A stretch of 53,984 bases of DNA from Acinetobacter tianfuensis (GTDB lineage Bacteria > Pseudomonadota > Gammaproteobacteria > Pseudomonadales > Moraxellaceae): NCBI RefSeq assembly GCF_003611465.1, contig NZ_RAXV01000028.1, positions 1 to 53,984 of the forward strand, given 5' to 3'. Each line of letters opens with the position of its first letter. The first letter of the stretch is position 1. Below the pieces are notes generated by a model, which worked only from the letters and a program-made list of their open reading frames with translations, did not search any database and was not told the origin of the DNA. The position numbers and the translations under genes are program-made. This document shows positions 25,938-35,350 of the stretch, in pieces.

Positions 25938-26555
25938 ATGAAAAAATTCCTTTTCGGCAGCCTAAGCGCTGCTGTTTTTGCCATTTCAGGCAGTGCAATG
26001 GCTGCTGAATTTGTTGCAGGGAAAGACTATACCGTCGTGCCGAACCCTGTACAGGTTGAAGTTCCGGGGAAAATTGAGGTTCGCGAATTTTTTTGGTACG
26101 GCTGCCCGCATTGTTTTACGCTTGAACCGCATATGCAGGCTTGGCTGAAAAAAATGCCGAAAGATGTACGTTTTGTACGTACGCCAGCAGCAATGAATCC
26201 AGTGTGGGAACAAGGTGCGCGCGCTTACTTCGTCTCTGAAGCGCTAGGCGTGCGTCCAAAAACGCATTTGACCCTGTTCCATGCAATTCATCAAGGCGGT
26301 CAGCCTATTTTAGAAAAGGATGCATTTGCTAAATTCTTTACGCAATATGGCGTGCCTGCTGCGAAGTTTGACAGCGTCTACAAATCTTTCGCAATTACAT
26401 CTAAAGTGACTCAAGCGCAAGATTTAGCGAAACGTTATCAGCTGAGCGGCGTGCCGGCTGTTGCTGTAAACGGCAAATACATTATTCAGGGTGAAGATGC
26501 CAAAGTCACTCAGGTGCTGGACTACCTGATTGCGAAAGAACGCGCTGCAAAGTAA
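25938..26555 (+). CDS. dsbA: Thiol:disulfide interchange protein DsbA
   Basis: 205 residues with a signal peptide cut after SAMA. Periplasmic oxidase that introduces disulfide bonds into secreted proteins. The active site is C-P-H-C in FFWYGCPHCF (about residue 55), and the cis-proline loop is SGVPAVAVNGKY. Divergent from ubiG; ends in a palindromic terminator shared with the convergent TetR gene. Confidence 0.94.
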   Translation: MKKFLFGSLSAAVFAISGSAMAAEFVAGKDYTVVPNPVQVEVPGKIEVREFFWYGCPHCFTLEPHMQAWLKKMPKDVRFVRTPAAMNPVWEQGARAYFVSEALGVRPKTHLTLFHAIHQGGQPILEKDAFAKFFTQYGVPAAKFDSVYKSFAITSKVTQAQDLAKRYQLSGVPAVAVNGKYIIQGEDAKVTQVLDYLIAKERAAK

Positions 26556-26565
26556 GCCTATGTTT

Positions 26566-26594
26566 AAAAAAAACCGCCTGCAGGCGGTTTTTTT
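26566..26594. terminator. Bidirectional terminator between dsbA and the FabR-like gene
   Basis: Perfect palindrome AAAACCGCCTG-CAGGCGGTTTT with long flanking A and T runs. Confidence 0.9.
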
Positions 26595-26620
26595 ATGCAT
26601 TTAATTTCGTATGCGCTGTA

Positions 26621-27259
26621 TCAGGCTTCTTTAGGTAAAAGGCCGCGCAGCAGTAATTTGACTTGGCCAATGGCTTGCTGCACCAGCTGTTCCTGCATCT
26701 GCACCAGCTGCTCTGCAGGGACAGAGCGCTGCAGATTCAGCCATTGCATGACCCAGTTTAAGGCCATATTGATCAGCATTTGTGAGAGCACCAAGACATC
26801 TTGCGCATCTTTTAGTTGTGATAGCTTCTCGGTGCGGCCCAGATCTGCTGACAGATCATCGATCATGTATTCAATTTCACGCTGAATAGCGGTGCGCAGG
26901 GCAGATGAGCCTCCCCAGCGCTCAGCAATCAGAAATACCCATGGTTCAGGGTTGAGGCTGACTTTCTGAAACAGCAGCCTCAAACTGGTTTCGACCCGCA
27001 TGTCAGGCTGGTGCTGAAAGATCTGTCCCATTTGATATTCAATCTGTTTAATATGCAGAGAAGCTTGATCGACCAGTTCCAGCCCCAGCTGTTCCATATC
27101 TTGAAAGTGCCGATAGAACGCAGTCGGTACTAGGCCCGCGGACTTGGTAATTTCACGCAGGCTGGTGCTGCTAAAGGCTTGTCCAGCCATGCTGAAACTT
27201 AAAGCAGCATCCAGCAGCGCTTGGCGGCTTTGCCGTTTGCGTTCCTCTCGTATAGACAT
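26621..27259 (-). CDS. TetR-family regulator, FabR-like
   Basis: 212 residues. The N-terminal helix-turn-helix (about 10-55) has the FabR-type sequence SLREITKSAGLVPTAFYRHFQDMEQLGLELVD. FabR in E. coli represses unsaturated fatty acid synthesis genes; here the neighbours are dsbA and rph, so the target is not shown by context. A related fatty-acid desaturase regulator is the likely alternative. Confidence 0.8.
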   Translation of the reverse strand: MSIREERKRQSRQALLDAALSFSMAGQAFSSTSLREITKSAGLVPTAFYRHFQDMEQLGLELVDQASLHIKQIEYQMGQIFQHQPDMRVETSLRLLFQKVSLNPEPWVFLIAERWGGSSALRTAIQREIEYMIDDLSADLGRTEKLSQLKDAQDVLVLSQMLINMALNWVMQWLNLQRSVPAEQLVQMQEQLVQQAIGQVKLLLRGLLPKEA

Positions 27260-27425
27260 GCAGCGTTCTCATTGAATTGATCCATTGCAGTCTAGCAAAA
27301 AATGAGTACGGTTTTCGATCTGCAGTTTGAGGTGATAGGCCGCAGTCTGTTTAGCCGTATTTATTTAAAAAAATAGCTGTTTTGTAACAGCTTAGACCGC
27401 GGCTTTCGAACTTGCGGACAGCATC

Positions 27426-27434
27426 TGCTATACT
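27426..27434 (+). promoter_or_regulatory. Extended -10 promoter of rph
   Basis: TGC-TATACT, an extended -10 element, 37 bases before the rph start codon. No good -35 hexamer is seen, which fits an extended -10 promoter. Confidence 0.5.
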
Positions 27435-27471
27435 GATGCGCATTCAAATTTCGACAAATGAAGGATGCCGC

Positions 27472-28188
27472 ATGCGTATCGACCAGCGTACATTAGATCA
27501 ATTGCGTGACGTAAAAATTACCCGTAACTACACTCGTTATGCGGAAGGCTCTGTATTAATTGAATTCGGTCATACAAAAGTGCTGTGTACTGCAAGCATT
27601 GATAACTCAGTGCCGCGTTTCTTAAAAGGCAAAGGTCAAGGCTGGGTGACAGCTGAGTACGGCATGCTGCCGCGCTCTACACATACACGTTCTGACCGTG
27701 AAGCTGCCCGCGGTAAGCAAAGCGGCCGTACCCAAGAAATTCAGCGTTTAATCGGCCGCAGCTTACGCGCAATGGTTGATTTGAAAAAACTGGGCGAAAA
27801 TACGATTACGATTGACTGCGATGTGATTCAGGCCGATGGCGGTACACGTACTGCATCGATTACTGGCGCAGCAGTTGCGCTGATTGATGCAATGAATGTA
27901 TTGCTGGCGCAGAAGAAAATTAAGCAAGATCCGCTGAAAGGCTTAGTGGCTGCTATTTCTGTCGGTATTTATAAAGATGAAGTCTTACTTGATCTTTGCT
28001 ATGAAGAAGATTCAAGCTGTCAGACAGACTTAAACGTTGTGATGACACAGGCAGGCGAGTTTATTGAAATTCAGGGCACAGCGGAAGATAAGCCGTTTAC
28101 CCGCGCTCAGTCGAATGACATGTTAGAAATGGCAGAAAAAGGCATACAAGAACTCATCAAAAAACAGCAAGAAGCTTTAGGTTGGTAA
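27472..28188 (+). CDS. rph: Ribonuclease PH
   Basis: 238 residues from the ATG at 27472 (GAAGGA upstream); the longer frame to 27412 overlaps the promoter. Phosphorolytic 3'-5' exonuclease that trims tRNA precursors. Family landmarks are [39 protein letters not shown] and the phosphate-site region [19 protein letters not shown]. Standard length. Confidence 0.96.
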   Translation: MRIDQRTLDQLRDVKITRNYTRYAEGSVLIEFGHTKVLCTASIDNSVPRFLKGKGQGWVTAEYGMLPRSTHTRSDREAARGKQSGRTQEIQRLIGRSLRAMVDLKKLGENTITIDCDVIQADGGTRTASITGAAVALIDAMNVLLAQKKIKQDPLKGLVAAISVGIYKDEVLLDLCYEEDSSCQTDLNVVMTQAGEFIEIQGTAEDKPFTRAQSNDMLEMAEKGIQELIKKQQEALGW

Positions 28189-28207
28189 ATAGCTGTTTTT
28201 ATTTGAT

Positions 28208-28235
28208 AAAAAACGCATCTTCGGGTGCGTTTTTT
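28208..28235 (+). terminator. Terminator of rph
   Basis: AAAAAACGCA / TGCGTTTTTT stem with loop TCTTCGGG, 19 bp after the stop codon. Confidence 0.88.
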
Positions 28236-28326
28236 GTTTTTCACCAGGCTGCAATAAAACCATCACCGCTTTGTCATTTTACTGCTTTATTTCTATCTGC
28301 GCATTCAACACAAAGGATATAGAAAA

Positions 28327-28455
28327 ATGCGCATATTTTGGATGACGCTCATGCTGAGCGTTTCAGCCTTGTTAAGCGCCTGCAATGAGCCGGATGAGCA
28401 GGCGAATATTCAAGAACCGCCTCAGCCGAATTGCAGCATGCATTGCGCGCCATAA
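28327..28455 (+). CDS. 42-residue lipoprotein
   Basis: Small open frame with ATG at 28327 and AAAGGA upstream. Residues 1-18 form a signal peptide ending in the lipobox L-S-A-C (Cys19), followed by an acidic stretch and a proline-rich end with two further cysteines (NCSMHCAP). A lipoprotein of only 24 mature residues. It starts 150 bp before the phospholipase C gene, with only 21 bp between them and no terminator, so it is probably co-transcribed with it. Function unknown; an export or chaperone-like accessory role is only a guess. Confidence 0.72.
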   Translation: MRIFWMTLMLSVSALLSACNEPDEQANIQEPPQPNCSMHCAP

Positions 28456-28476
28456 AAATAAAAACAGGATAACAAA

Positions 28477-30687
28477 ATGAACCGCCGTGATTTTTTAATT
28501 AACTCTACCAAAACTTTATTTGGTTCAGCCGCTTTGGCTGGATTTCCTTTAAGCATTCAAAAAGCGCTGGCGATTGATGCAAAAGTGGAAACAGGCACAT
28601 TGCAGGATGTGAAGCATGTGGTGATTTTGACGCAGGAAAACCGCTCTTTTGACAATTATTTTGGCATGCTGAAAGGTGTGCGCGGTTTCGGAGACCGCTT
28701 TCCTATTCCATTGACGGATGGACGAAAAGTCTGGCAGCAGTACGATCAGAAGAACAAAGTCTATTTTCCTTACCATTTGGATAGCCGTTTGGGCAATGCG
28801 CAGCGGGTCAGCGGCACACCGCATTCATGGAAAGATGGGCAGGCGGCATGGGACTGCGGCCGTATGGGAGATTGGGTCGCGCATAAAAAGCCGCAGTCGA
28901 TGGGGTATTTTAAAAAGGCAGAAGTCGATTTTCAGTATGCTTTAGCCGATGCCTTTACCTTGTGTGATGCTTATCATTGCGCGATGCATGCGGGGACGAA
29001 TCCCAACCGAAAGTTTATTTGGACCGGTACGAATGGCCCGACGGGTTCAGGCGCTGCCAGTGTGGTGAATGAATTTGACGGTATTGGCAGCTCAGCAGTG
29101 GGCTATGACTGGATGACTTATCCTGAGCGCTTGCAGCAGGCAGATGTCAGCTGGAAGGTCTATCAGAACATGCCAGACAATTTTACCGATAACCCGCTGG
29201 CAGGCTTTAAGCAGTACCGCGCAGCCAATGAACGTTCAGGCCAGCCCGTGAGCCATAGCCTTCCAGTTTGTCCTGCTTATGATGAAGCAGTTGATGCCAA
29301 AGAACCGCTCTATAAGGGTATTGCGAATACTATGCCGAATGACGGCGGTTTATTGGGACAATTCAAGCAAGATTTAAGTTCAGGCAAACTGCCTCAGGTC
29401 AGCTGGATTGTTGCGCCAGCTGCCTATAGTGAGCATCCCGGGCCATCCAGCCCTGTGCAAGGCGCTTGGTATATTCAGGAACTGCTGAATGCGCTGACGG
29501 ATCAGCCTGAGATTTGGAGCCAAACAGCGCTGCTGGTGAATTTTGATGAAAATGACGGTTTCTTTGATCATGTGCCGTCACCTTCAGCGCCGTCACGGGA
29601 AATCAATGCCAGCGGTGAAGTACTGAAAGTGCATGGCAAAACCACGTTAACGGAACAGCAGCTGTCCTATGAATATTTTAACCATCCGCCAGTGGCCGGT
29701 TCGGCCTCGCAGCCGCGACGTGAGTTTGTCAACGGTGAAAATGTGAATTTCTGGCACGGGGTATATGGGCCAGGTGTAAGGGTGCCGATGTATGTAATTT
29801 CGCCATGGAGCCGCGGCGGCTGGGTCAATTCACAAGTCTTTGACCATACGTCAATTATCCAGTTTTTAGAGCAGCGTTTTGGAGTAGATGAGCCGAATAT
29901 CAGTCCTTACCGCCGCGCAGTTTGCGGTAATTTATTATCGGCTTTTGATTTTAAAACGCCAAATACCAGCGCTTTGCCAAGTTTAGAGGGCAGTAAAAGT
30001 AAAGAGCAGGCCGATGCGGTCCGCAGCAATCAGGAAAAGCTCAGTCAGGTTCAGGTGCCAGCGCAGCAATTTAAGCCAATGCAGCAAACGGGGCTGCGTC
30101 CATCACGTGCGCTGCCGTATATGCTGCATGCCAGTGCAAAAGTGAATGCAGGTTCGGGTACGGTAAAACTGCTGTTTTCCAATACAGGTGAGCAGGCAGG
30201 TGTATTTCATGTTTATGATCAACTGGATTTGGCTGCTGTACCGCGCCGTTATATGGTGGAGGCAGGCAAACAGCTGGAAGATGACTGGGCGCTGAAAAAT
30301 GGCCAATATGATTTGTGGGTTTTGGGTCCTAACGGTTTTCATCGCGCATTCAAGGGGGATTTGAATGAAAAGATGCAACAGGATGTGCTGCCTGAAATTC
30401 GAGTATGTATGGAAGAATGCGCTCCGCGTATCTTTTTGAAAATCTGCCATGATGGGCAGCAAAGTGCAGAATTGACTGTAAAAGCCAATGCTTATTTAGA
30501 TGGAAAAACTTGGCAGCTCAAAAGCGCTGCGCAAGAAACAGATCTGGTTTTGGATATGCAAAGTGTGCACGGCTGGTATGATTTTAGCGTGACATTAAAT
30601 AACAGCAGCCATTTTGAGCGCCGTTTTGCGGGACGTATCGAAACTGGCGAACATGGTTATTCAGATCCGTTTATGGGCGCTGAATAA
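28477..30687 (+). CDS. Phosphocholine-specific phospholipase C
   Basis: 736 residues. Tat signal (RRDF at residues 3-6) so it is exported folded. Phosphoesterase domain about 40-470, with the catalytic-region motif TQENRSFDNYFG (about 52-63) and later FDENDGFFDHV. Two C-terminal repeats of the bacterial phospholipase C domain follow (about 520-620 and 630-725). Hydrolyses phosphatidylcholine-type lipids outside the cytoplasm, as PlcN/PlcH of Pseudomonas do; which of the two activities it has cannot be told. Confidence 0.93.
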   Translation: MNRRDFLINSTKTLFGSAALAGFPLSIQKALAIDAKVETGTLQDVKHVVILTQENRSFDNYFGMLKGVRGFGDRFPIPLTDGRKVWQQYDQKNKVYFPYHLDSRLGNAQRVSGTPHSWKDGQAAWDCGRMGDWVAHKKPQSMGYFKKAEVDFQYALADAFTLCDAYHCAMHAGTNPNRKFIWTGTNGPTGSGAASVVNEFDGIGSSAVGYDWMTYPERLQQADVSWKVYQNMPDNFTDNPLAGFKQYRAANERSGQPVSHSLPVCPAYDEAVDAKEPLYKGIANTMPNDGGLLGQFKQDLSSGKLPQVSWIVAPAAYSEHPGPSSPVQGAWYIQELLNALTDQPEIWSQTALLVNFDENDGFFDHVPSPSAPSREINASGEVLKVHGKTTLTEQQLSYEYFNHPPVAGSASQPRREFVNGENVNFWHGVYGPGVRVPMYVISPWSRGGWVNSQVFDHTSIIQFLEQRFGVDEPNISPYRRAVCGNLLSAFDFKTPNTSALPSLEGSKSKEQADAVRSNQEKLSQVQVPAQQFKPMQQTGLRPSRALPYMLHASAKVNAGSGTVKLLFSNTGEQAGVFHVYDQLDLAAVPRRYMVEAGKQLEDDWALKNGQYDLWVLGPNGFHRAFKGDLNEKMQQDVLPEIRVCMEECAPRIFLKICHDGQQSAELTVKANAYLDGKTWQLKSAAQETDLVLDMQSVHGWYDFSVTLNNSSHFERRFAGRIETGEHGYSDPFMGAE

Positions 30688-30707
30688 GCCGTTTAGGGAC
30701 CTGAAAT

Positions 30708-30735
30708 AAAAAAGCGCCTGTTAGGGCGCTTTTTT
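30708..30735. terminator. Terminator between phospholipase C and nadC
   Basis: AAAAAGCGCC / GGCGCTTTTT stem usable in both directions for the two convergent genes. Confidence 0.88.
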
Positions 30736-30749
30736 ATTTGCATACCGTG

Positions 30750-31595
30750 TTATGCATTAAAGCGCATAGATAAATCAACAGCGGTCACATCTTTGGTCAG
30801 AACACCCATGGAAATGTAATCTACACCTGTTGTTGCGACTTCACGTAAGTTTGCAATGGTAATATTGCCTGATGCCTCTAATTTGCAACGACCAGCCGCA
30901 TGTTTGACTGCATCAATCATTTGCTGCTGACTGAAGTTGTCCAGCATGACAATATCCGCTTTAGCTTCTAGCGCTTGGTTGAGTTCATCCCAAGTTTCGA
31001 CTTCCACTTCTACAGGTTTTCCAGGTGCAATACTGTGCGCTTTGGCAATGGCTTGGGTAATGCCGCCAGCTGCCATAATGTGGTTTTCTTTAATTAAGAA
31101 TGCATCGAATAAGCCCAAACGGTGATTTTGACCGCCGCCGACAGCAACAGCATATTTTTGCGCAATACGCAGGCCTGGCAAGGTTTTACGGGTATCCAGC
31201 AATTTAGTATGCAGGCCTTCCAGCTGCTTTACATAGGCCGCGGTTTTGGTCGCAACTGCAGACAAAGTCTGTACAAAATTCAGTGCAGGACGTTCCACCG
31301 TCAGCAGGCTGCGTGCAGAGCCAGCCAGTTTTAAAAAGGTTTCATTGGCTGCCACGCGGTCACCGTCATTTTTCAGCCAAATCACTTCGACCGTTGGATC
31401 ATAGGCGGTGATGAGCGCATTTACCCAAGGCTGACCTGCCAGTATCATATCTTCACGGCTGATGATCGCGGCAGTTGCCTGCTCATCCTCTGGAGTTAAT
31501 AGCGCCGTAATATCGCCCTCGCCAATATCTTCCTGCAGCGCCTGCTGAATATTGATTTGGATAGACTGTTCCAGCAAGGTTTGAGAAATGCTCAT
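30750..31595 (-). CDS. nadC: Nicotinate-nucleotide pyrophosphorylase (quinolinate phosphoribosyltransferase)
   Basis: 281 residues. Makes nicotinate mononucleotide from quinolinate and PRPP in de novo NAD synthesis. Landmarks are EDIGEGDITALL, the DTRKTLPGLR-x-x-QKYAV stretch, GGGQNHRLGLFDAFLIKENH and EVEVETWDEL. Together with pncA and pncB elsewhere in this window it completes NAD supply routes. Convergent with phospholipase C. Confidence 0.95.
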   Translation of the reverse strand: MSISQTLLEQSIQINIQQALQEDIGEGDITALLTPEDEQATAAIISREDMILAGQPWVNALITAYDPTVEVIWLKNDGDRVAANETFLKLAGSARSLLTVERPALNFVQTLSAVATKTAAYVKQLEGLHTKLLDTRKTLPGLRIAQKYAVAVGGGQNHRLGLFDAFLIKENHIMAAGGITQAIAKAHSIAPGKPVEVEVETWDELNQALEAKADIVMLDNFSQQQMIDAVKHAAGRCKLEASGNITIANLREVATTGVDYISMGVLTKDVTAVDLSMRFNA

Positions 31596-31777
31596 AGAAG
31601 TTCCGTCTTATTAACCCGAAGAAAATGTGCGCGCTATCTTAACATTGTTCACGAAAAATGAGCGATTTTTACAGCAGCATGCGGGGCTGAATTGAGATTT
31701 TGGGATGAAAGTTTTAGCATGGAGCGTCAGTGCATTTGCTCTGCAGCCGTATTTTTTATAAAAATCAGGATGGATTT

Positions 31778-32350
31778 ATGCCGCAAGCCCCCCGTTTTCA
31801 GGTGCGTGATGGACAATTGATTGGCGCGAGTCAATTGCCGTCTCCAAATTTTAACCAGCGCCCTGAGGGGACGGACATCCAGCTGGCGGTGATTCATAAC
31901 ATCAGCTTGCCGCCATCTCAATTTGGCGGCGGATATATTGAGCAATTTTTCCAAAACCGGCTGGACTGGTCGCTGCATCCTTATTTTCAAAGTATTGAAG
32001 GTATGCAGGTTTCAGCGCATTTGCTGATTTTACGCAGCGGTGAAGTGTTGCAGTTCGTCAACTTTCATGACCGTGCATGGCATGCAGGCCGCTCCAGCTA
32101 TATGGGCAAAAAAGAATGCAATGATTATTCTATTGGCATTGAGCTTGAAGGCAGTGATGATTTGCCGTTTGAGCAAGTGCAGTATGAGAGCTTGACCGAA
32201 GTGACAGCTTGTCTGCAGCAGGCGTATCCCAAAATTCAGCAGCATTTGGCAGGGCACTCAGATATTGCGCCGGGCAGAAAGACTGATCCGGGCCCATGCT
32301 TTGACTGGGTAAAGTTCAGAAATCAATTGCATCATTTTAAAAACAAATAA
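31778..32350 (+). CDS. ampD: 1,6-anhydro-MurNAc-L-alanine amidase AmpD
   Basis: 190 residues from the ATG at 31778, with AGGA upstream; the longer frame to 31730 is unlikely. Cytosolic zinc amidase of peptidoglycan recycling that also sets AmpC induction levels. Zinc ligands appear as His in VIHNIS, His in WHAGRSSYMGK, and the C-terminal HSDIAPGRKTDPGPCFDW. No signal peptide. Followed by murJ. Confidence 0.94.
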   Translation: MPQAPRFQVRDGQLIGASQLPSPNFNQRPEGTDIQLAVIHNISLPPSQFGGGYIEQFFQNRLDWSLHPYFQSIEGMQVSAHLLILRSGEVLQFVNFHDRAWHAGRSSYMGKKECNDYSIGIELEGSDDLPFEQVQYESLTEVTACLQQAYPKIQQHLAGHSDIAPGRKTDPGPCFDWVKFRNQLHHFKNK

Positions 32351-32436
32351 ATAACCCAAAGAGCGCTCAATTAACCAATGAAATTCTGCTGAGAGTTTTA
32401 TTACAATAGCGCCAATTAAAATATTAGGTGAATACG

Positions 32437-33978
32437 ATGGCGCTGTGGCGATCGACCGTGATAGTCAGTGCAATGACCATGCTGTCACGGGTTTTGGGTT
32501 TGGTGCGTGATATCGTGCTGCTGAATGTATTTGGTGCAGGCAAAGATTTCGATACTTTTGTTGTGGCCTTCCGTATTCCGAACTTCTTCCGGCGGCTGTT
32601 TGCTGAAGGGGCTTTTTCACAGGCTTTTATTCCTGTACTGACCGAATATAAAACCAGCCGCACACATGCTGAAGTGCAAATTCTCATCAGCCGTGTATTT
32701 GGCTGTCTTGCAACATTTATGAGTGCGCTGACCTTTGTTGCGATGATTGCCGCGCCTGCAATCCTGTACATCTATGCGCCGGGTTTCCACGATGATCCTG
32801 AAAAGTTCGCGCTTGCGACGGAAATGTTCCGCCTGACCATTCCATATTTACTGTTTATGTCACTGACGGCATTTGCCAGCAGTATCTTAAACAGCTATGG
32901 CTCATTTTTATCTCCGGCATTTTCACCCGTGCTGCTGAATTTGGCCATGATTGCAGGCGCTTGGTGGCTTACGCCGTATATGGCTGAGCCAATTATGGCG
33001 CTGGGCTGGGCGGTCTTTATTGCCGGTATTTTACAGCTGGTCATTCAGATTCCAGAACTGTGGAAGAAAAAACTGCTGATTCCGCCCAAAGTAGATTTTA
33101 AGCACGAAGGTGTTGACCGCATTATGAAACTGATGCTGCCAGCCTTGTTTGGTGTGTCGGTCACGCAAATTAACTTATTGTTAAATACCGTTTGGGCATC
33201 ATTCATGCAGGATGGTTCAGTGTCATGGCTATACAGCGCAGAGCGTATGACTGAACTGCCATTAGGGCTGATCGGTGTAGCGATTGGCACAGTGATTTTA
33301 CCGTCGCTGTCTGCACGCCATGCAGAGCAGGATCAGGCGAAATTCCGCGGCATGATTGACTGGGCGGCCAAAGTGATTGTTTTGGTCGGTGTGCCAGCCA
33401 GCATTGCATTATTTATGCTGTCTACCCCTATTATTCAGGCATTGTTCCAGCGCGGCGCATTTAGTCTAGAAGATACTCAAATGACGGCTTTAGCGCTGCA
33501 ATGCATGAGCGCAGGCGTGATTTCATTCATGTTAATTAAAGTTTTTGCCCCCGGCTTTTATGCGCAGCAAGATACCAAAACACCTGTGCGTGTAGGCTTA
33601 ATGGCCGTGGCCGCCAATGCTATTTTAAACGTCATATTTATCGGTATTTTTAAGCTGATCAACTGGGAAGCTGAACATATGGCATTAGCCATGGCTTCTT
33701 CTGGTTCAGCTTTAGTGAATGCAGGCATGCTGTATTTCTATCTGCATAAACGTAATATTTTCCGTTTTGGCAGTCACTGGAAAAAACTGGCGCTGCAGTT
33801 TGGCCTTGCAAATTTAGCCATGATTGCCGCGCTTTGGTATGCGATGACATGGTATAACGGCGAGGTGGCGCAGTGGATCCGTGTAATGGAAGTCATCGGA
33901 TTATGTATTGTCGGTGTTGCGGCTTATGGGATCGCCTTAATTTTGACTGGTTTTAGACCGCGTCACCTCAAGCCTTAA
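32437..33978 (+). CDS. murJ: Lipid II flippase MurJ
   Basis: 513 residues, about 14 membrane helices, MOP superfamily. Moves lipid II across the inner membrane for peptidoglycan synthesis. The ATG at 32437 has TAGGTGA upstream; an in-frame GTG at 32428 is weaker. The MVN-family N-terminus MLSRVLGLVRDIVLLNVFGAG and RIPNFFRRLFAEGAFSQAFIPVL are unmistakable. Own terminator. Confidence 0.96.
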   Translation: MALWRSTVIVSAMTMLSRVLGLVRDIVLLNVFGAGKDFDTFVVAFRIPNFFRRLFAEGAFSQAFIPVLTEYKTSRTHAEVQILISRVFGCLATFMSALTFVAMIAAPAILYIYAPGFHDDPEKFALATEMFRLTIPYLLFMSLTAFASSILNSYGSFLSPAFSPVLLNLAMIAGAWWLTPYMAEPIMALGWAVFIAGILQLVIQIPELWKKKLLIPPKVDFKHEGVDRIMKLMLPALFGVSVTQINLLLNTVWASFMQDGSVSWLYSAERMTELPLGLIGVAIGTVILPSLSARHAEQDQAKFRGMIDWAAKVIVLVGVPASIALFMLSTPIIQALFQRGAFSLEDTQMTALALQCMSAGVISFMLIKVFAPGFYAQQDTKTPVRVGLMAVAANAILNVIFIGIFKLINWEAEHMALAMASSGSALVNAGMLYFYLHKRNIFRFGSHWKKLALQFGLANLAMIAALWYAMTWYNGEVAQWIRVMEVIGLCIVGVAAYGIALILTGFRPRHLKP

Positions 33979-33999
33979 ATAAGAAACGATGAAATGCGC

Positions 34000-34028
34000 A
34001 AAAACAGCACCTGTGGTGCTGTTTTTTT
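34000..34028 (+). terminator. Terminator of murJ
   Basis: AAAACAGCAC-ctgtg-GTGCTGTTTT followed by further T residues. Confidence 0.88.
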
Positions 34029-34079
34029 TGATGATGGAATTTTATCTGTATAAAAGAGAAAGCTTTTTGGGCAAAATGC

Positions 34080-34238
34080 TTAAACTTTGCCTCGTGACAG
34101 AAAGCCGACAATTGCCAAAATCACAGCAACGACCAATAAAATCACGGCGAAATCTTTGGACAAGCCTGCAACGCCTCCAAAGCCTAATAAACTGGCAATC
34201 AGTGCAATCACAGCGAAAATAATAGCCCAGCGGAACAT
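34080..34238 (-). CDS. DUF1328 (YtjA-type) small membrane protein
   Basis: 52 residues, two hydrophobic helices. It starts [22 protein letters not shown] and ends in a second helix followed by SRGKV, the DUF1328 pattern. ATG at 34238 with a GGAGA ribosome binding site. Inner-membrane protein of unknown function, widespread in proteobacteria. The gene is shorter than common ORF cut-offs, and longer frames on both strands over it are shadows. Confidence 0.88.
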   Translation of the reverse strand: MFRWAIIFAVIALIASLLGFGGVAGLSKDFAVILLVVAVILAIVGFLSRGKV

Positions 34239-34417
34239 ATTCTTTCTCCAAGTTTTTATTTTGAATTTCAGTATAGTGCGATGCTGCTGATACCAATGTT
34301 AGTCTTTCGTTGATAATCTGTTGATTGAATTTTAATCATGTTGGATCTCAGATATGGACACTGTCAGCCTGCTGAAGGCTGTTATAATAAAACAGTTTTT
34401 TTAGATATCTTTTTGCG

Positions 34418-34870
34418 ATGACCAATACAATCCGCCTTGAATTTTGGAAAAAATATGCACTGCATGAGCTGAGCCATGATGAATGGGAGGCTTTATGTGA
34501 TGGCTGCGGTTTGTGCTGTTTAATCAAGCTGGAAGATGAAGAAACTGCTGAGGTTGCGTATACCAATGTTGCTTGCAAACTGCTGGACTGCAGCACAGGG
34601 CAATGTTCGGATTACGTCAACCGCAAAGAAACAGTACCTGACTGTATACAGCTGACCCCCGCACATTTGGATACAATCAGCTGGCTGCCTTCCAGCTGCG
34701 CTTATAGACGTGTTTATGAAGGCAAGAAGCTGCCGGCTTGGCATTATCTGCTTACGGGCAGCCGCGATAATGTTATACATGCCAAACGCACAGCAGCAGG
34801 CCGCTGTGTTAGTGAATTAGATGTCGATGAAGATGAGATAGAAGAGCATATTGTGCGCTGGGTACGCTAA
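34418..34870 (+). CDS. YcgN-family cysteine-cluster protein (UPF0260)
   Basis: 150 residues. The family cluster C-D-G-C-G-x-C-C is at about residues 28-35, with further cysteines at about 50-75 (CKLLDC, GQCSDY, DCIQL), as in UPF0260 proteins that may bind a metal or Fe-S cluster. Role unknown. Overlaps the convergent DUF523 gene by four bases. Confidence 0.9.
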   Translation: MTNTIRLEFWKKYALHELSHDEWEALCDGCGLCCLIKLEDEETAEVAYTNVACKLLDCSTGQCSDYVNRKETVPDCIQLTPAHLDTISWLPSSCAYRRVYEGKKLPAWHYLLTGSRDNVIHAKRTAAGRCVSELDVDEDEIEEHIVRWVR

Positions 34871-35331
34871 AGCGTTAATAAGCGGCTGAAAAATGTTTGC
34901 TCAGAAATGACATCAATGCCGTGCAGCCGCAGTAATGCGGCTGTTATGCCCATTCCAATAACTTTTTTTCCGCTAAATGTGCCGTCATAAATCAAACTGC
35001 TCCCGCAAGACGGACTATGCTCTTTGAGCACGGCCACTTTCACACGGTGTTTGTGGGCAAGCATCAGGGTCTGCTGCGCGCCCTTTAGAAAGGCTTCAGT
35101 GACATCTTCTCCAGTGGAATCTATTATTTTTGCTGTGCCTAGTAAGACATCTTGCGCTGTTCCGCCTTGGATTTCGGCAGGACTGCGCGGGCAAGGCAAG
35201 CCTCCAAGCATTTCTGGGCATGCGCAAATGGCGGAGTCAGAAGCAATCAGTTCCTGAATGGCTGGGTAAATATAGCTTTTAGCATCGTAGCGTACAGCTT
35301 GGCCTGCAAGACAAGCACTGATGAGATACAT
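34867..35331 (-). CDS. DUF523 protein (YbbK type)
   Basis: 154 residues from the ATG at 35331. DUF523 landmarks are SACLAGQAVRYD at the N-terminus, CPEMLGGLPCPRSPAEI and EHSPSCGSSLIYDGTF. Conserved cysteines suggest a metal or Fe-S role; the function is unknown. It lies 19 bp after the stop codon of the GGDEF-EAL gene on the same strand, so it may be co-transcribed. Confidence 0.88.
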   Translation of the reverse strand: MYLISACLAGQAVRYDAKSYIYPAIQELIASDSAICACPEMLGGLPCPRSPAEIQGGTAQDVLLGTAKIIDSTGEDVTEAFLKGAQQTLMLAHKHRVKVAVLKEHSPSCGSSLIYDGTFSGKKVIGMGITAALLRLHGIDVISEQTFFSRLLTL

Positions 35332-35350
35332 TATATTTTTGCCAGTATGC

